The translations under genes were made by a program, and so were the position numbers. Positions 1 through 5,839 of a stretch of 5,839 nucleotides of DNA are shown piece by piece. The notes under the pieces are model-generated. The model saw only the letters and a list, made by a program, of their open reading frames with translations. It had not been told where the DNA came from and searched no databases. Each line of letters starts with the position of its first letter. Within the stretch, counting starts at the first letter, position 1. Origin of the DNA: Pseudomonadota bacterium (GTDB taxonomy: Bacteria; Pseudomonadota; Gammaproteobacteria; Burkholderiales; SG8-39); contig QGUL01000130.1 in assembly GCA_003242425.1 (NCBI GenBank), forward strand, positions 1-5,839, read 5' to 3'.

Positions 1-70
1 CACGGGGGCGGGCGGACAGCAAACCCCCCCCGCCCAAAACCCCCGCGCGGCCCGCCAGCCGGGGGGGGGG
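1..70. other. Low-quality, homopolymer-rich left edge
   Basis: This stretch contains a run of ten G (61-70), seven C (25-31) and several other G or C runs. Translated in the permease frame it stays open but reads as a corrupted copy of the expected third membrane segment: GW-AARG and a proline-rich PPAP remain, while hydrophobic residues are replaced by Gly, Cys and Pro. The pattern suggests base miscalls towards G/C at a contig end rather than real divergence. The exact residues here should not be used. Confidence 0.6.
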
Positions 71-1113
71 CCGCCCACGCCGCCCACGCCGCCCAGGAAC
101 AGCCCTTCGCCCAGAAAGCGCCGCAGGATCTGCCGCCGCGTCGCGCCCAGCGCGAGCGTGGTGCCGATTTCGCCGGTGCGTTCCAGCACGCTCATGGTGA
201 GGGTGTTGGAAATGCTGAGCACGATGATGACGGCGATGATGAGCTTCACCACGCCCACCTGTTTGGAGAACAGCGCCACCGTCTTGTTGTAGAAGTCCGC
301 CAGCTCGTACCAGGGAATGAACGCGAGACGTTCGCTGTCGCCGTAGCGTGCGCGCAGCAGGGTCAGCGTTTCGTCGGTGCGGGCGGTGTCGTCGAGGACC
401 ACGATCCACACGTGCGCGCCTTCCACGCGCAGCAGCTGCTGCGCCAGCGCGAGCGGCACGCGCAGGGCCGAATCGTCGTAGCTCTTCGCCACCGTGGAAA
501 AGGTGCCGCGCACCGGTCCTTCCACCGCGTTGATGCCGCCGGAGGCGGTGTTGACCACCAGCACGACGTTGTCGCCGATCGCGGCACCGAGATTGCGCGC
601 CAGTCCGTGGCCGAGCACCATACCTGCGCTTTCGTCCGCGGCGAGGTCGCGCCCGGCCGTGAACACCACGCCGCGATCGAAGGCCGTCTCGCGCTCGGGC
701 AGCATGCCCTCGCCGATGAAGGACAAGGTGGTGTCGCCTGCGCTCGCCAGCCCGGAGAAATGCAGGCGCGGGGCCACCGTCACCACGTGCGGCAGCGCTT
801 CGATCGCATCGAGCACCGGCGAGCGCTGCGGCAGCAGATAGGCGAAAGGATCAGCCTGGCCGCGTTCGCGATAGCCTTCCCGGACGACCTGTATGTGCCC
901 CAGGCGCGAACGGATGGTGTCCTCGCGCATGGCCCAGTACACCCATTCCACGAAGCCCGCGGCCTGCATGAGGGCGACGATGCCGAAGGCGATGGAGGCG
1001 ATGCCCATGAGGCTGCGGCGCCGGTGGCGCAGCACGTTACGCAAGGCGATGTAGAGATCGGTCAGCAAGACGGTCGGCCGGATTTCCAAAAGCAAGTCGT
1101 TCGCACCCGGCAC
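1..1113 (-). CDS. FtsX/MacB-family ABC transporter permease, C-terminus cut by window edge
   Basis: Reading the minus strand from GTG at 1113-1111 gives one open frame of 371 codons down to base 1, with no stop. Family knowledge: such permeases sit in the inner membrane and, with an ATPase of the LolD/MacB type, move lipids, lipoproteins or other envelope substrates. Seen: a basic N-terminus (RNVLRHRRRS), a first membrane segment starting SLMGIASIAFGIVALMQA, then a periplasmic domain of about 230 residues like MacB_PCD. A second membrane segment (VVKLIIAVIIVLSISNTLT) leads into the family-typical stretch SVLERTGEIGTTLALGATRR and FLGEGLFLGG. Two further C-terminal membrane segments would be expected, but that stretch falls in poor sequence (1-70) and beyond the window. 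The start is uncertain. GTG 1113 has an AGGA only two bases upstream; TTG at 1068 would give a more family-like N-terminus. No partner ATPase is visible, so the substrate cannot be named. Confidence 0.85.
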   Translation of the reverse strand, partial: MPGANDLLLEIRPTVLLTDLYIALRNVLRHRRRSLMGIASIAFGIVALMQAAGFVEWVYWAMREDTIRSRLGHIQVVREGYRERGQADPFAYLLPQRSPVLDAIEALPHVVTVAPRLHFSGLASAGDTTLSFIGEGMLPERETAFDRGVVFTAGRDLAADESAGMVLGHGLARNLGAAIGDNVVLVVNTASGGINAVEGPVRGTFSTVAKSYDDSALRVPLALAQQLLRVEGAHVWIVVLDDTARTDETLTLLRARYGDSERLAFIPWYELADFYNKTVALFSKQVGVVKLIIAVIIVLSISNTLTMSVLERTGEIGTTLALGATRRQILRRFLGEGLFLGGVGGVGGPPPGWRAARGFWAGGVCCPPAPV

Positions 1114-1162
1114 GATCCTGGCATCTCGCGGCACGCCGCCCGATTCCGGAGTCCGAGCCCTC

Positions 1163-2026
1163 GTGAACGCCTTCGATTACGACGCCGCTTTTACGCGCAA
1201 CATCGGCTGGGTGACGCCGGCCGAACAGCAAAAGCTGCGCCGTGCGCGGGTGGCGATCGCCGGGCTGGGCGGCGTGGGCGGTTTCCATCTCCTGACGCTC
1301 GCGCGGCTGGGGATCGGCGCCTTCAATCTGGCCGAGTTCGACCGGTTCGGGCTGGCGAACTTCAACCGCCAGGCCGGCGCGGCCATGTCCACGCTGGGGC
1401 GGCCGAAACTCGAGGTGATGGTCGAAATGGCGCGCGACATCAACCCCGAGCTGGACATCCGTATCTTTCCCGAAGGCGTCCAGCCGCACAACGTCGACGA
1501 CTTCCTGCGTGACGCCGACGTCTATGTGGACGGGCTCGACTTCTTCGCTTTCGAGGCGCGCCGCATGACCTTCGCCGCCTGCGCGCGGCTCGGCGTGCCG
1601 GCCACCACCGCGGCACCCATCGGCATGGGCGTTGCGCTGCTCAACTTCCTGCCGGGCGGCATGAGCTTCGAGGAATACTTCCGTCTGGAAGGCCGCTCGG
1701 AGGCCGAGATGGCGTTGCGTTTCCTCGCCGGCCTCACGCCTGCCATGCTGCAACGCAGCTATCTCGTGGACCGCAGCCGCGTCGCGCTGGCGCGCGGCGC
1801 CGGACCCTCGACGCCCATGGCCTGCCAGCTCTGCGCGGGCGTGGCAGCGACCGAGACGCTCAAGCTCATCCTGCGGCGCGGTGAGGTGGTGAGCGCACCG
1901 TACGGCCTGCATTTCGACGCCTACCGCAACAAATACAAAAAAACCTGGCGGCCCTGGGGCAACGCCAATCCGCTGCAGAAACTGCTGATGCGTCTCATCG
2001 CGCGTCAGCTTGCGGCCAAGGATTGA
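1163..2026 (+). CDS. ThiF/MoeB-type E1-like adenylyltransferase, MoeW-like
   Basis: Predicted cytoplasmic protein of 287 residues. Family knowledge: ThiF/MoeB/E1 enzymes bind ATP and adenylate a C-terminal carboxylate or small acid before thiol transfer or amide formation. Seen: nucleotide-binding GLGGVGG at residues 34-40, ribose-binding acidic D60, the NFNRQ motif at 67-71 with the adenylation Arg/Gln, K82 after LGRP, and D120/D124 after the last strand of the Rossmann core. One CxxC occurs (C221, C224); the four-Cys zinc site of ThiF and MoeB is not complete. The C-terminus carries FDAYRNKYKKTWRPWGN, a tail I associate with the MoeW-like subgroup. GTG 1163 is chosen because no ATG lies at the family N-terminus (NAFDYDAAFTRNIGWVT) and GGAG lies at 1148-1151. 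The next gene begins three bases after the stop, so the two are almost certainly co-translated. Molybdopterin function is only a legacy label, and the substrate is unknown. Confidence 0.88.
   Translation: MNAFDYDAAFTRNIGWVTPAEQQKLRRARVAIAGLGGVGGFHLLTLARLGIGAFNLAEFDRFGLANFNRQAGAAMSTLGRPKLEVMVEMARDINPELDIRIFPEGVQPHNVDDFLRDADVYVDGLDFFAFEARRMTFAACARLGVPATTAAPIGMGVALLNFLPGGMSFEEYFRLEGRSEAEMALRFLAGLTPAMLQRSYLVDRSRVALARGAGPSTPMACQLCAGVAATETLKLILRRGEVVSAPYGLHFDAYRNKYKKTWRPWGNANPLQKLLMRLIARQLAAKD
2018..2022 (+). promoter_or_regulatory. Ribosome binding site inside the end of the ThiF-like gene
   Basis: AAGGA lies seven bases before GTG 2030 and overlaps the last codons of the ThiF-like gene. It decides the GTG start of the nitroreductase-like gene, whose family N-terminus begins right there, and it implies translational coupling of the two genes. 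Confidence 0.7.
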
Positions 2027-2029
2027 ACG

Positions 2030-3082
2030 GTGCTCGACGCGGCGGTGCGACGCGATCTGCTCGAAGCGGCGGTGTGGGCGCCTTCGGCCGAGAACCGCCA
2101 TGCCTTCCGTTACAGTTTCGAAGGCATGCAGTTGCGTCTGCATCCCGATCCGGCGATCGCGCAGGCGAGCGCGGACCAGCATTACGCCATGTGGCTGTCG
2201 ATCGGCGCGGCTCTGGAGAACATCGTCGTTGCCGCCAGCGTGCACGGTCTGCGTTGCGAGATCGCGCGCGACCGTCTGTCGGAGCTCGCGGACATCCGCA
2301 TCGACTTCGTGCATCGGGACGCGGCACCCGACGAGCTCGCGGCCTGTATCGGGCAACGTCACACCAACCGGCGACTGTTCTATCGCGGTCCGCGTCTGAG
2401 CGCCGACGAGCGGGCGGCGCTCGAAGCCGCGCTCGCTCCCCTGGGCGGCAACTGGCGGCTGCACTGGTTCGATGACGACGAGACCCGCAAGCCGCTGTGC
2501 AGGCTGCTGCGCGAAGCCGAAGCGCACCGTTATGCCAACGCCGAATTGCACCGGGCGATGTTCGCCGGCATCCGCTTCGACGTCGGCTGGCGGCGCAGCG
2601 CGGAAGAAGGATTGCCGCCCGCGGCGCTCGGGATCGAGCCGGGCATGCGCGGCGCATTCTCGCTGTTACGCCATTGGCCGCTGGCGCGAGCGCTTGCCCG
2701 CGCGGGGTTGCATCACGCTATCGCTGCGCGTGCGAGCGCGTTTCCCGCGCGCCGGGCGCCGCATCTTTGTGTGCTGGCCTCACGCACGGCGCTGGAAAGT
2801 GTCGATGCGCTGTTGCGGGCGGGCAGAGCGATGGAGCGCCTCTGGCTTGCCGCCACGCGCCGGGGGCTCGCCGCGCAACCCTTCGCCGCCGCCGTGGCGC
2901 TCGCACGCGCCGGGCGCAGCGCGCTCGACGACGCGGCGCGTGCGCGCCTAGTGCGCGCCTGGCGCGAACTGGTGCCCGATGCGCATCCGGTCATGGTGTT
3001 CCGTTTCGGCTACGCCGCGCCGCCTGCGGTGCGTGCCGGCCGTCCGCGCGCGAGCGCGCTCGTCTACCGTCATCAGATTTAA
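2030..3082 (+). CDS. Acg-like nitroreductase-fold flavoprotein
   Basis: Predicted soluble protein of 350 residues. Family knowledge: nitroreductase-fold proteins bind FMN and usually carry out NAD(P)H- or flavin-dependent redox chemistry. The Acg-like branch is about this long and is built from two nitroreductase-like halves; some members keep FMN but lack a demonstrated nitro substrate. Seen: the flavin-site motif APSAENRHAF at 17-26 (commonly APSxxNxQPW), the helix LSIGAALENIVVAASVHGL at 56-74, HTNRRLF at 111-117, then a second half with GRAMERLWLAATRRGLAAQP at 265-284 and the terminal strand VMVFRFGYAAPPAVR at 321-335. No signal peptide or membrane segment is visible. The GTG start is fixed by AAGGA at 2018-2022. 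The gene is coupled to the ThiF-like gene upstream, so the two products probably act on one pathway or in one complex. The Q-P-W of the flavin motif is replaced by H-A-F, so FMN binding is likely but not certain. Confidence 0.82.
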   Translation: MLDAAVRRDLLEAAVWAPSAENRHAFRYSFEGMQLRLHPDPAIAQASADQHYAMWLSIGAALENIVVAASVHGLRCEIARDRLSELADIRIDFVHRDAAPDELAACIGQRHTNRRLFYRGPRLSADERAALEAALAPLGGNWRLHWFDDDETRKPLCRLLREAEAHRYANAELHRAMFAGIRFDVGWRRSAEEGLPPAALGIEPGMRGAFSLLRHWPLARALARAGLHHAIAARASAFPARRAPHLCVLASRTALESVDALLRAGRAMERLWLAATRRGLAAQPFAAAVALARAGRSALDDAARARLVRAWRELVPDAHPVMVFRFGYAAPPAVRAGRPRASALVYRHQI

Positions 3083-3137
3083 CAACCTCGTCAACAACTG
3101 TCGCGCGCACCGGTTCCGGCGCAGCGCTTGCCGTATA

Positions 3138-3153
3138 TGGCATGCGTCCAGCA
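3138..3153 (+). promoter_or_regulatory. Candidate sigma-54 (RpoN) -24/-12 promoter
   Basis: The sequence TGGCATGCGTCCAGCA fits the TGGCAYRN4TTGCW consensus in the -24 block, the invariant GG and GC pairs and their spacing; only the TT before the GC is changed (CA). Transcription would start near 3164, about 175 bases before the export gene. Family knowledge: XrtA/PEP-CTERM organisms often carry the PrsK/PrsR two-component pair, whose regulator works with sigma-54. One match in a GC-rich region can arise by chance, and neither an activator gene nor an activator site is visible here. Confidence 0.4.
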
Positions 3154-3190
3154 CACGGAGCGGCAGTTAAACATTGTCAACTTCGCCCAT

Positions 3191-3231
3191 CGGTACAGAG
3201 GGCGGAGTTAGTCTCGCGGCTCTACTGTCCG
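3191..3231 (+). other. Imperfect stem-loop in the 5' leader
   Basis: The left arm 3191-3203 (CGGTACAGAGGGC) pairs with the right arm 3219-3231 (GCTCTACTGTCCG). That gives twelve base pairs with a bulged T3194, a bulged A3224 and one G-T pair. Above a small internal loop, GAG 3205-3207 pairs with CTC 3213-3215 around a TTAGT loop. No T-run follows, so it is not a standard intrinsic terminator. It would lie in the untranslated leader of the exopolysaccharide mRNA and could affect stability or act as a regulator site. The function is unknown. Confidence 0.4.
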
Positions 3232-3325
3232 CGCGTGTATGCCGAGCGCGTTCCAGCCCATGTCCAACGGAGTTTCGAATCGGTGTACGGCTCCAGCCGA
3301 GAAGACCAACGAACGATCGTCAATT

Positions 3326-3332
3326 AGGGAGA
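3326..3332 (+). promoter_or_regulatory. Ribosome binding site that fixes the export-gene start
   Basis: AGGGAGA lies six bases before ATG 3339 and is the strongest Shine-Dalgarno match in the region. It favours this ATG over the in-frame TTG at 3174, which has no such site and would add 55 residues not resembling the family. Confidence 0.8.
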
Positions 3333-3338
3333 CCGTCG

Positions 3339-3959
3339 ATGTCTGTTGCCGCACAGTTCCGTCATCACATGTTCGCCAGGCTGGGTGCCGCATGTCTCCC
3401 CGGCTGCGGCACTGGGATCGGTTATCCGCCGGCGCCGACTTCCGCGGCGACACCGGATTACCGCTATGTCATCGGCCCGGGCGACCAGGTCAGCATCATC
3501 GTGTGGCGCAACCCGGAACTTTCGCTCGCCGTGCCGGTGCGCCCGGACGGACTGATCACCACGCCGCTGGTGGAAGACCTGCCCGCCGCGGGCAAGGACC
3601 CGACCACGCTCGCGCGCGACATCGAGAAAGCGCTGAGCAAGTACATCCGCGATCCGGTCGTGACGGTCATCGTCACCAACTTCGTCGGTCCCTACAGCGA
3701 ACAGATCCGCGTCATCGGCGAAGCGGGCAAACCGCAGACGCTGCCCTATCGCCAGAACATGACCCTGCTCGACGTGATGATCGCGGTCGGCGGGCTGACC
3801 GATTTCGCCGACGGCAATGCGTCGGTGCTGTTGCGTACTTCGGAAGGCGGCAAGCAGTACACGGTGCGGTTGAAGGATCTGGTCAAACGGGGCGACGTGA
3901 CGGCCAACGTGGACGTGAAGCCGGGAGACGTGCTGATCATTCCGCAAAGCTGGTTCTAG
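3339..3959 (+). CDS. XrtA-system polysaccharide export lipoprotein (Wza/Poly_export family)
   Basis: A protein of 206 residues, predicted to be secreted and anchored in the outer membrane as the export channel for the exopolysaccharide. Seen: a short N-terminal export signal ending in LPGC, with C23 as the likely lipidated cysteine. Then comes a polysaccharide-export domain (about residues 41-113: YVIGPGDQVSIIVWRNPELS, followed by VRPDG and the helix TTLARDIEKALSKYIRDPVVTV). A single SLBB-type domain follows (about 121-202: IRVIGEAGKPQTLPY, LLDVMIAVGGLTDFADG), ending PGDVLIIPQSWF. Length and ending match the PEP-CTERM-associated export family (TIGR03027 type), which is shorter than full-length Wza. 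The signal is odd: its hydrophobic core is weak and a proline stands at position -2 of the lipobox. The chain-length gene follows 91 bases later in the same direction, so they probably form one operon. Confidence 0.9.
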   Translation: MSVAAQFRHHMFARLGAACLPGCGTGIGYPPAPTSAATPDYRYVIGPGDQVSIIVWRNPELSLAVPVRPDGLITTPLVEDLPAAGKDPTTLARDIEKALSKYIRDPVVTVIVTNFVGPYSEQIRVIGEAGKPQTLPYRQNMTLLDVMIAVGGLTDFADGNASVLLRTSEGGKQYTVRLKDLVKRGDVTANVDVKPGDVLIIPQSWF

Positions 3960-4050
3960 CGGAACGGCGGCGCTCGGCGGATGACGAGGAAGCGTCGAAC
4001 GGCCGCCGGCCCGGCGCGGTGATTGAGACGTTCTGCTGAGGTGGTGATTC
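3960..4050 (+). other. 91-bp spacer inside the exopolysaccharide operon
   Basis: This GC-rich spacer holds a short 5-bp hairpin (CGCCG, loop GCC, CGGCG) without a T-run, and the ribosome binding site GAGGTGG at 4038-4044 for the next gene. I see no convincing promoter or terminator, so transcription probably continues through it. Confidence 0.5.
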
Positions 4051-5610
4051 ATGGACGAGTTGCTGCAACAACTGATGACGTACCTGCGCGGCATGTGGCG
4101 GCGCCGCTGGCCGGGGCTCGCCGTGGCATGGATCGTCGGCATCGCCGGCGCGATCATGCTGTTCAAGATGCCAGACCAGTACGAGGCGAGCGCGCGGGTG
4201 TACGTCGATACCCAGTCGGTGCTGAAGCCGCTGATGTCTGGCCTGGCGGTGCAGCCCAACGTCGATCAGCAGATCGCCATCCTGAGCCGCACGCTGATCA
4301 GCCGTCCCAACATCGAGAAGCTGATCCGCATGGCGGACCTGGACCACAACATCCAGACCACGCGCCAGAAGGAGCAGCTCATCGATCATCTGATGAAGAC
4401 GCTGCAGCTCAAAGGCAGCGACCGGCAGAACCTCTACACCATCACCTATCGCCACACCAATCCCGCCGAGGCGAAGCGGGTGGTGCAGGCGCTCCTGTCG
4501 ATGTTCGTCGAGTCGGGCATCGGCGATAAACGCAAGGGCTCGGACGCCGCACGCCGCTTCATCGACGAACAGATCGCGGTGTACGAGGCCAAGCTGCGCG
4601 AAGCCGAGAACCGCGTGAAGGAATTCAAGCTCAAGCACATGGGCATGATGGGTGGCGACGGCAACGCCTACTACCAGCAGATGCAGCGCCTCAACGAAGA
4701 GCTCGCGCGCGTCAATCTGGAACTGCGCGCGGCCGAACAGGTGCGCGACTCCTACAAGCGCCAGCTCGACGGCGAGGAGGCCGTCTATCTCCCGGACGGG
4801 ACCGCGCTCGCGCCGGCCGGTCCGGCTTCCGAACTGGATCTGCGTATCGAAGCGCAGAAGCGCAACCTGGACGAACTGCTGCGGCGCTACACCGAAGCGC
4901 ATCCCGACGTGCAGTACACCAAACGGCTGATCGCCTCGCTCGAGGAGGAGAAGAAACAGAAGGGCGCTTCGGGTGGCCAGAGCATGGCGGGTTCGGTCGG
5001 TTCGCGGCCGCTCAACACCAATCCGGTGTTCCAGCAATTGAAGGTCGCGCTGGCCGAATCCGAGGCGCACATCGCCGCATTGCAGGCGCGCGCCAACGAA
5101 CTGCAGGCGCGGGTGGAGAAGATGCGTGCCGCGGCGCAGATGCTGCCGGAGGTGGAAGCGCAGTACGCCGCGCTCAACCGCGACTACGACGTGCAGCGGC
5201 GCAACTACCAGACGCTGGTGCAGCGGCGCGAATCGGCCACGCTGTCCGGCGAAATGGACGCGGCCGCGGGCCTTGCCGACTTCCGCATCATCGATCCGCC
5301 CTCGGTCTCGCCCACGCCCGTGGCGCCGAACCGCCTGCTGATGCTGCCGGCAGTGCTGTTCGTCGCGCTCGGCGCGGGCCTGTTCTTCGCCTTCGTCATC
5401 AGCCAGGCGCTGCCGACCTTCCACGATGCCCGCATGCTGCGCGAGGTATCCGGACGTCCGGTGCTCGGCACCGTGTCCCTGTTGACCAATGCCGCGATGA
5501 ACCGTCAGCGGAGGCGCAACGTCGCGTTGTTCGCGGGCGGCGTGGCGGGTCTGTTCGCCGTGTACGGCGCGGCGATGATGCTGCTGACCGTCGGCGGTCC
5601 CCGATTCTGA
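4051..5610 (+). CDS. XrtA-system chain-length determinant (Wzz/GumC-type co-polymerase)
   Basis: Inner-membrane protein of 519 residues that, by family knowledge, sets polymer length and links the Wzy polymerase to the outer-membrane export channel. Seen: a basic stretch MWRRRW before membrane segment 1 (about 22-39), then the Wzz region (YEASARVYVDTQSVLKPLM). A long periplasmic coiled-coil part follows (about 170-250 and 260-400), including YTEAHPDVQY at 280-289 and a GNVR-like segment at 366-391. A proline-rich motif (DPPSVSPTPVAP, 415-426) precedes membrane segment 2 (about 429-451). A cytoplasmic stretch with GRPVLGTVS ends in basic residues, followed by a third membrane segment (about 491-512). 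There is no Walker-type kinase domain; the kinase is the next gene. Start ATG 4051 has GAGGTGG six bases upstream. Length and ending fit the PEP-CTERM chain-length family (TIGR03007 type). Confidence 0.93.
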   Translation: MDELLQQLMTYLRGMWRRRWPGLAVAWIVGIAGAIMLFKMPDQYEASARVYVDTQSVLKPLMSGLAVQPNVDQQIAILSRTLISRPNIEKLIRMADLDHNIQTTRQKEQLIDHLMKTLQLKGSDRQNLYTITYRHTNPAEAKRVVQALLSMFVESGIGDKRKGSDAARRFIDEQIAVYEAKLREAENRVKEFKLKHMGMMGGDGNAYYQQMQRLNEELARVNLELRAAEQVRDSYKRQLDGEEAVYLPDGTALAPAGPASELDLRIEAQKRNLDELLRRYTEAHPDVQYTKRLIASLEEEKKQKGASGGQSMAGSVGSRPLNTNPVFQQLKVALAESEAHIAALQARANELQARVEKMRAAAQMLPEVEAQYAALNRDYDVQRRNYQTLVQRRESATLSGEMDAAAGLADFRIIDPPSVSPTPVAPNRLLMLPAVLFVALGAGLFFAFVISQALPTFHDARMLREVSGRPVLGTVSLLTNAAMNRQRRRNVALFAGGVAGLFAVYGAAMMLLTVGGPRF

Positions 5611-5620
5611 GAGGTGTCAG

Positions 5621-5839
5621 ATGAGCCTGATCGAAAAAGCGGCCCAGCGGCTGGAGGAACTGAAGCGCACCGGCGTCGCGGTGCCCGACGACGTCGTCGA
5701 GGGCACGCCCGCTGCCGCAGGCGACGACAGCGGTCCGGAGTACACGCCGCTCAAGAGCCAGCAGCCGCAAGGCCCGGTGCAGTACAGCCGTGTCGTCGAG
5801 GTGGACCTGTCGCGGCTTGCTGCCATGGGCATGGTCACG
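5621..5839 (+). CDS. XrtA-associated tyrosine autokinase, N-terminal part only
   Basis: The first 73 residues of a gene cut by the window end. Family knowledge: this cytoplasmic BY-kinase (CpsD/Wzc kinase-domain type) autophosphorylates on tyrosines and, with the chain-length protein, controls polymerisation. Seen: the subgroup's start MSLIEKAAQRLEELKRTG, a variable linker, then SRVVEVDLSRLAAMGMVT, which in relatives lies just before the P-loop ATPase domain. Walker motifs and the tyrosine cluster would lie beyond the window and cannot be checked. ATG 5621 has GAGGTG at 5611-5616 and begins ten bases after the chain-length stop, so the two are in one operon and probably translationally linked. 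Confidence 0.88.
   Translation, partial: MSLIEKAAQRLEELKRTGVAVPDDVVEGTPAAAGDDSGPEYTPLKSQQPQGPVQYSRVVEVDLSRLAAMGMVT

Larger units (their letters stand above)
3083..3338 (+). other. Gene-free leader before the exopolysaccharide operon
   Basis: These 256 bases separate the nitroreductase-like gene from the export lipoprotein and are visibly richer in A/T than the flanking genes. They hold a sigma-54-like element (3138-3153), an imperfect stem-loop (3191-3231) and the export-gene ribosome binding site (3326-3332). A hairpin just after the 3082 stop is too weak, and has no T-run, to be called a terminator. Open frames crossing the region lack ribosome binding sites and family resemblance, so I read it as regulatory, non-coding DNA. 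Confidence 0.65.

Noticed and set aside
1119..1134. TGGCAT-like sequence before the ThiF-like gene as a sigma-54 site
   Set aside because: The GC of the -12 part is one base too close to the -24 part. The spacing is strict for sigma-54.
412..1512. 366-codon plus-strand open frame
   Set aside because: It crosses from the antisense of the permease into a wrong frame of the ThiF-like gene, and its composition is typical of a shadow frame.
1037..2551. 504-codon minus-strand open frame opposite the ThiF-like and nitroreductase-like genes
   Set aside because: It is rich in Arg, His and Gln, spans two well-supported plus-strand genes and the gap between them, and resembles no family. Long antisense frames are expected in high-GC coding DNA.
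3098..3130. Hairpin after the nitroreductase-like gene as a terminator
   Set aside because: The stem is short and interrupted, and no T-run follows.
3142..3327. Possible 61-residue small protein in the leader, ending 11 bases before the export gene
   Set aside because: It has no ribosome binding site, starts inside the sigma-54-like element and so would not be transcribed from it, and resembles no family. It is also the tail of a longer shadow frame of the nitroreductase-like gene.
3174..3338. Upstream TTG start extending the export protein by 55 residues
   Set aside because: The extension is not family-like and would bury the lipoprotein signal. ATG 3339 has a strong AGGGAGA.
3997..4025. 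GC-rich hairpin between the export and chain-length genes as a terminator
   Set aside because: It has only five base pairs with a three-base loop and no T-run.
3937..5424. 495-codon minus-strand open frame opposite the chain-length gene
   Set aside because: It mirrors the coding strand of a clearly recognisable Wzz/GumC-type gene and has low-complexity Arg/His/Gln composition, so it is a shadow frame.

Overview
The window looks like a high-GC betaproteobacterial chromosome. The codons end mostly in G or C, GTG starts are common, and the right half opens an exosortase-A (XrtA, PEP-CTERM) type exopolysaccharide locus of the kind common in floc- and biofilm-forming Rhodocyclales and Nitrosomonadales. 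The lineage is inferred from protein style and gene content, not from a marker gene.

The left part (about 1-1113, minus strand) is an FtsX/MacB-type ABC transporter permease that runs off the window. Its last ~70 bases are full of G/C homopolymers and look like low-quality sequence at a contig edge. Divergent from it, after at most about 95 bp, are two tightly coupled plus-strand genes. The first is a ThiF/MoeB-type E1-like adenylating enzyme closest in style to MoeW-like proteins (1163-2026). Three bases later comes an Acg-like nitroreductase-fold flavoprotein (2030-3082). An adenylating enzyme next to a nitroreductase recalls the fused ThiF-nitroreductase proteins annotated as MoeY in mycobacteria. 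The substrate of such pairs is not established, and this is the least understood part of the window.

A 256-bp gene-free leader (3083-3338) follows. It holds a plausible sigma-54 (-24/-12) promoter-like element and an imperfect 12-bp stem-loop. It precedes the exopolysaccharide genes: an outer-membrane Wza-type polysaccharide export lipoprotein (3339-3959), an inner-membrane Wzz/GumC-type chain-length determinant with three membrane segments (4051-5610), and the N-terminus of the XrtA-associated tyrosine autokinase (5621 to the window end). Together these are the co-polymerase, kinase and export-channel parts of a Wzx/Wzy-type export machine, with the kinase as a separate cytoplasmic protein.

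No RNA genes, insertion sequences, CRISPR arrays or convincing rho-independent terminators were seen. The exopolysaccharide part belongs to a described family of loci. The ThiF/nitroreductase pair and the structured leader are the parts that deserve a second look.
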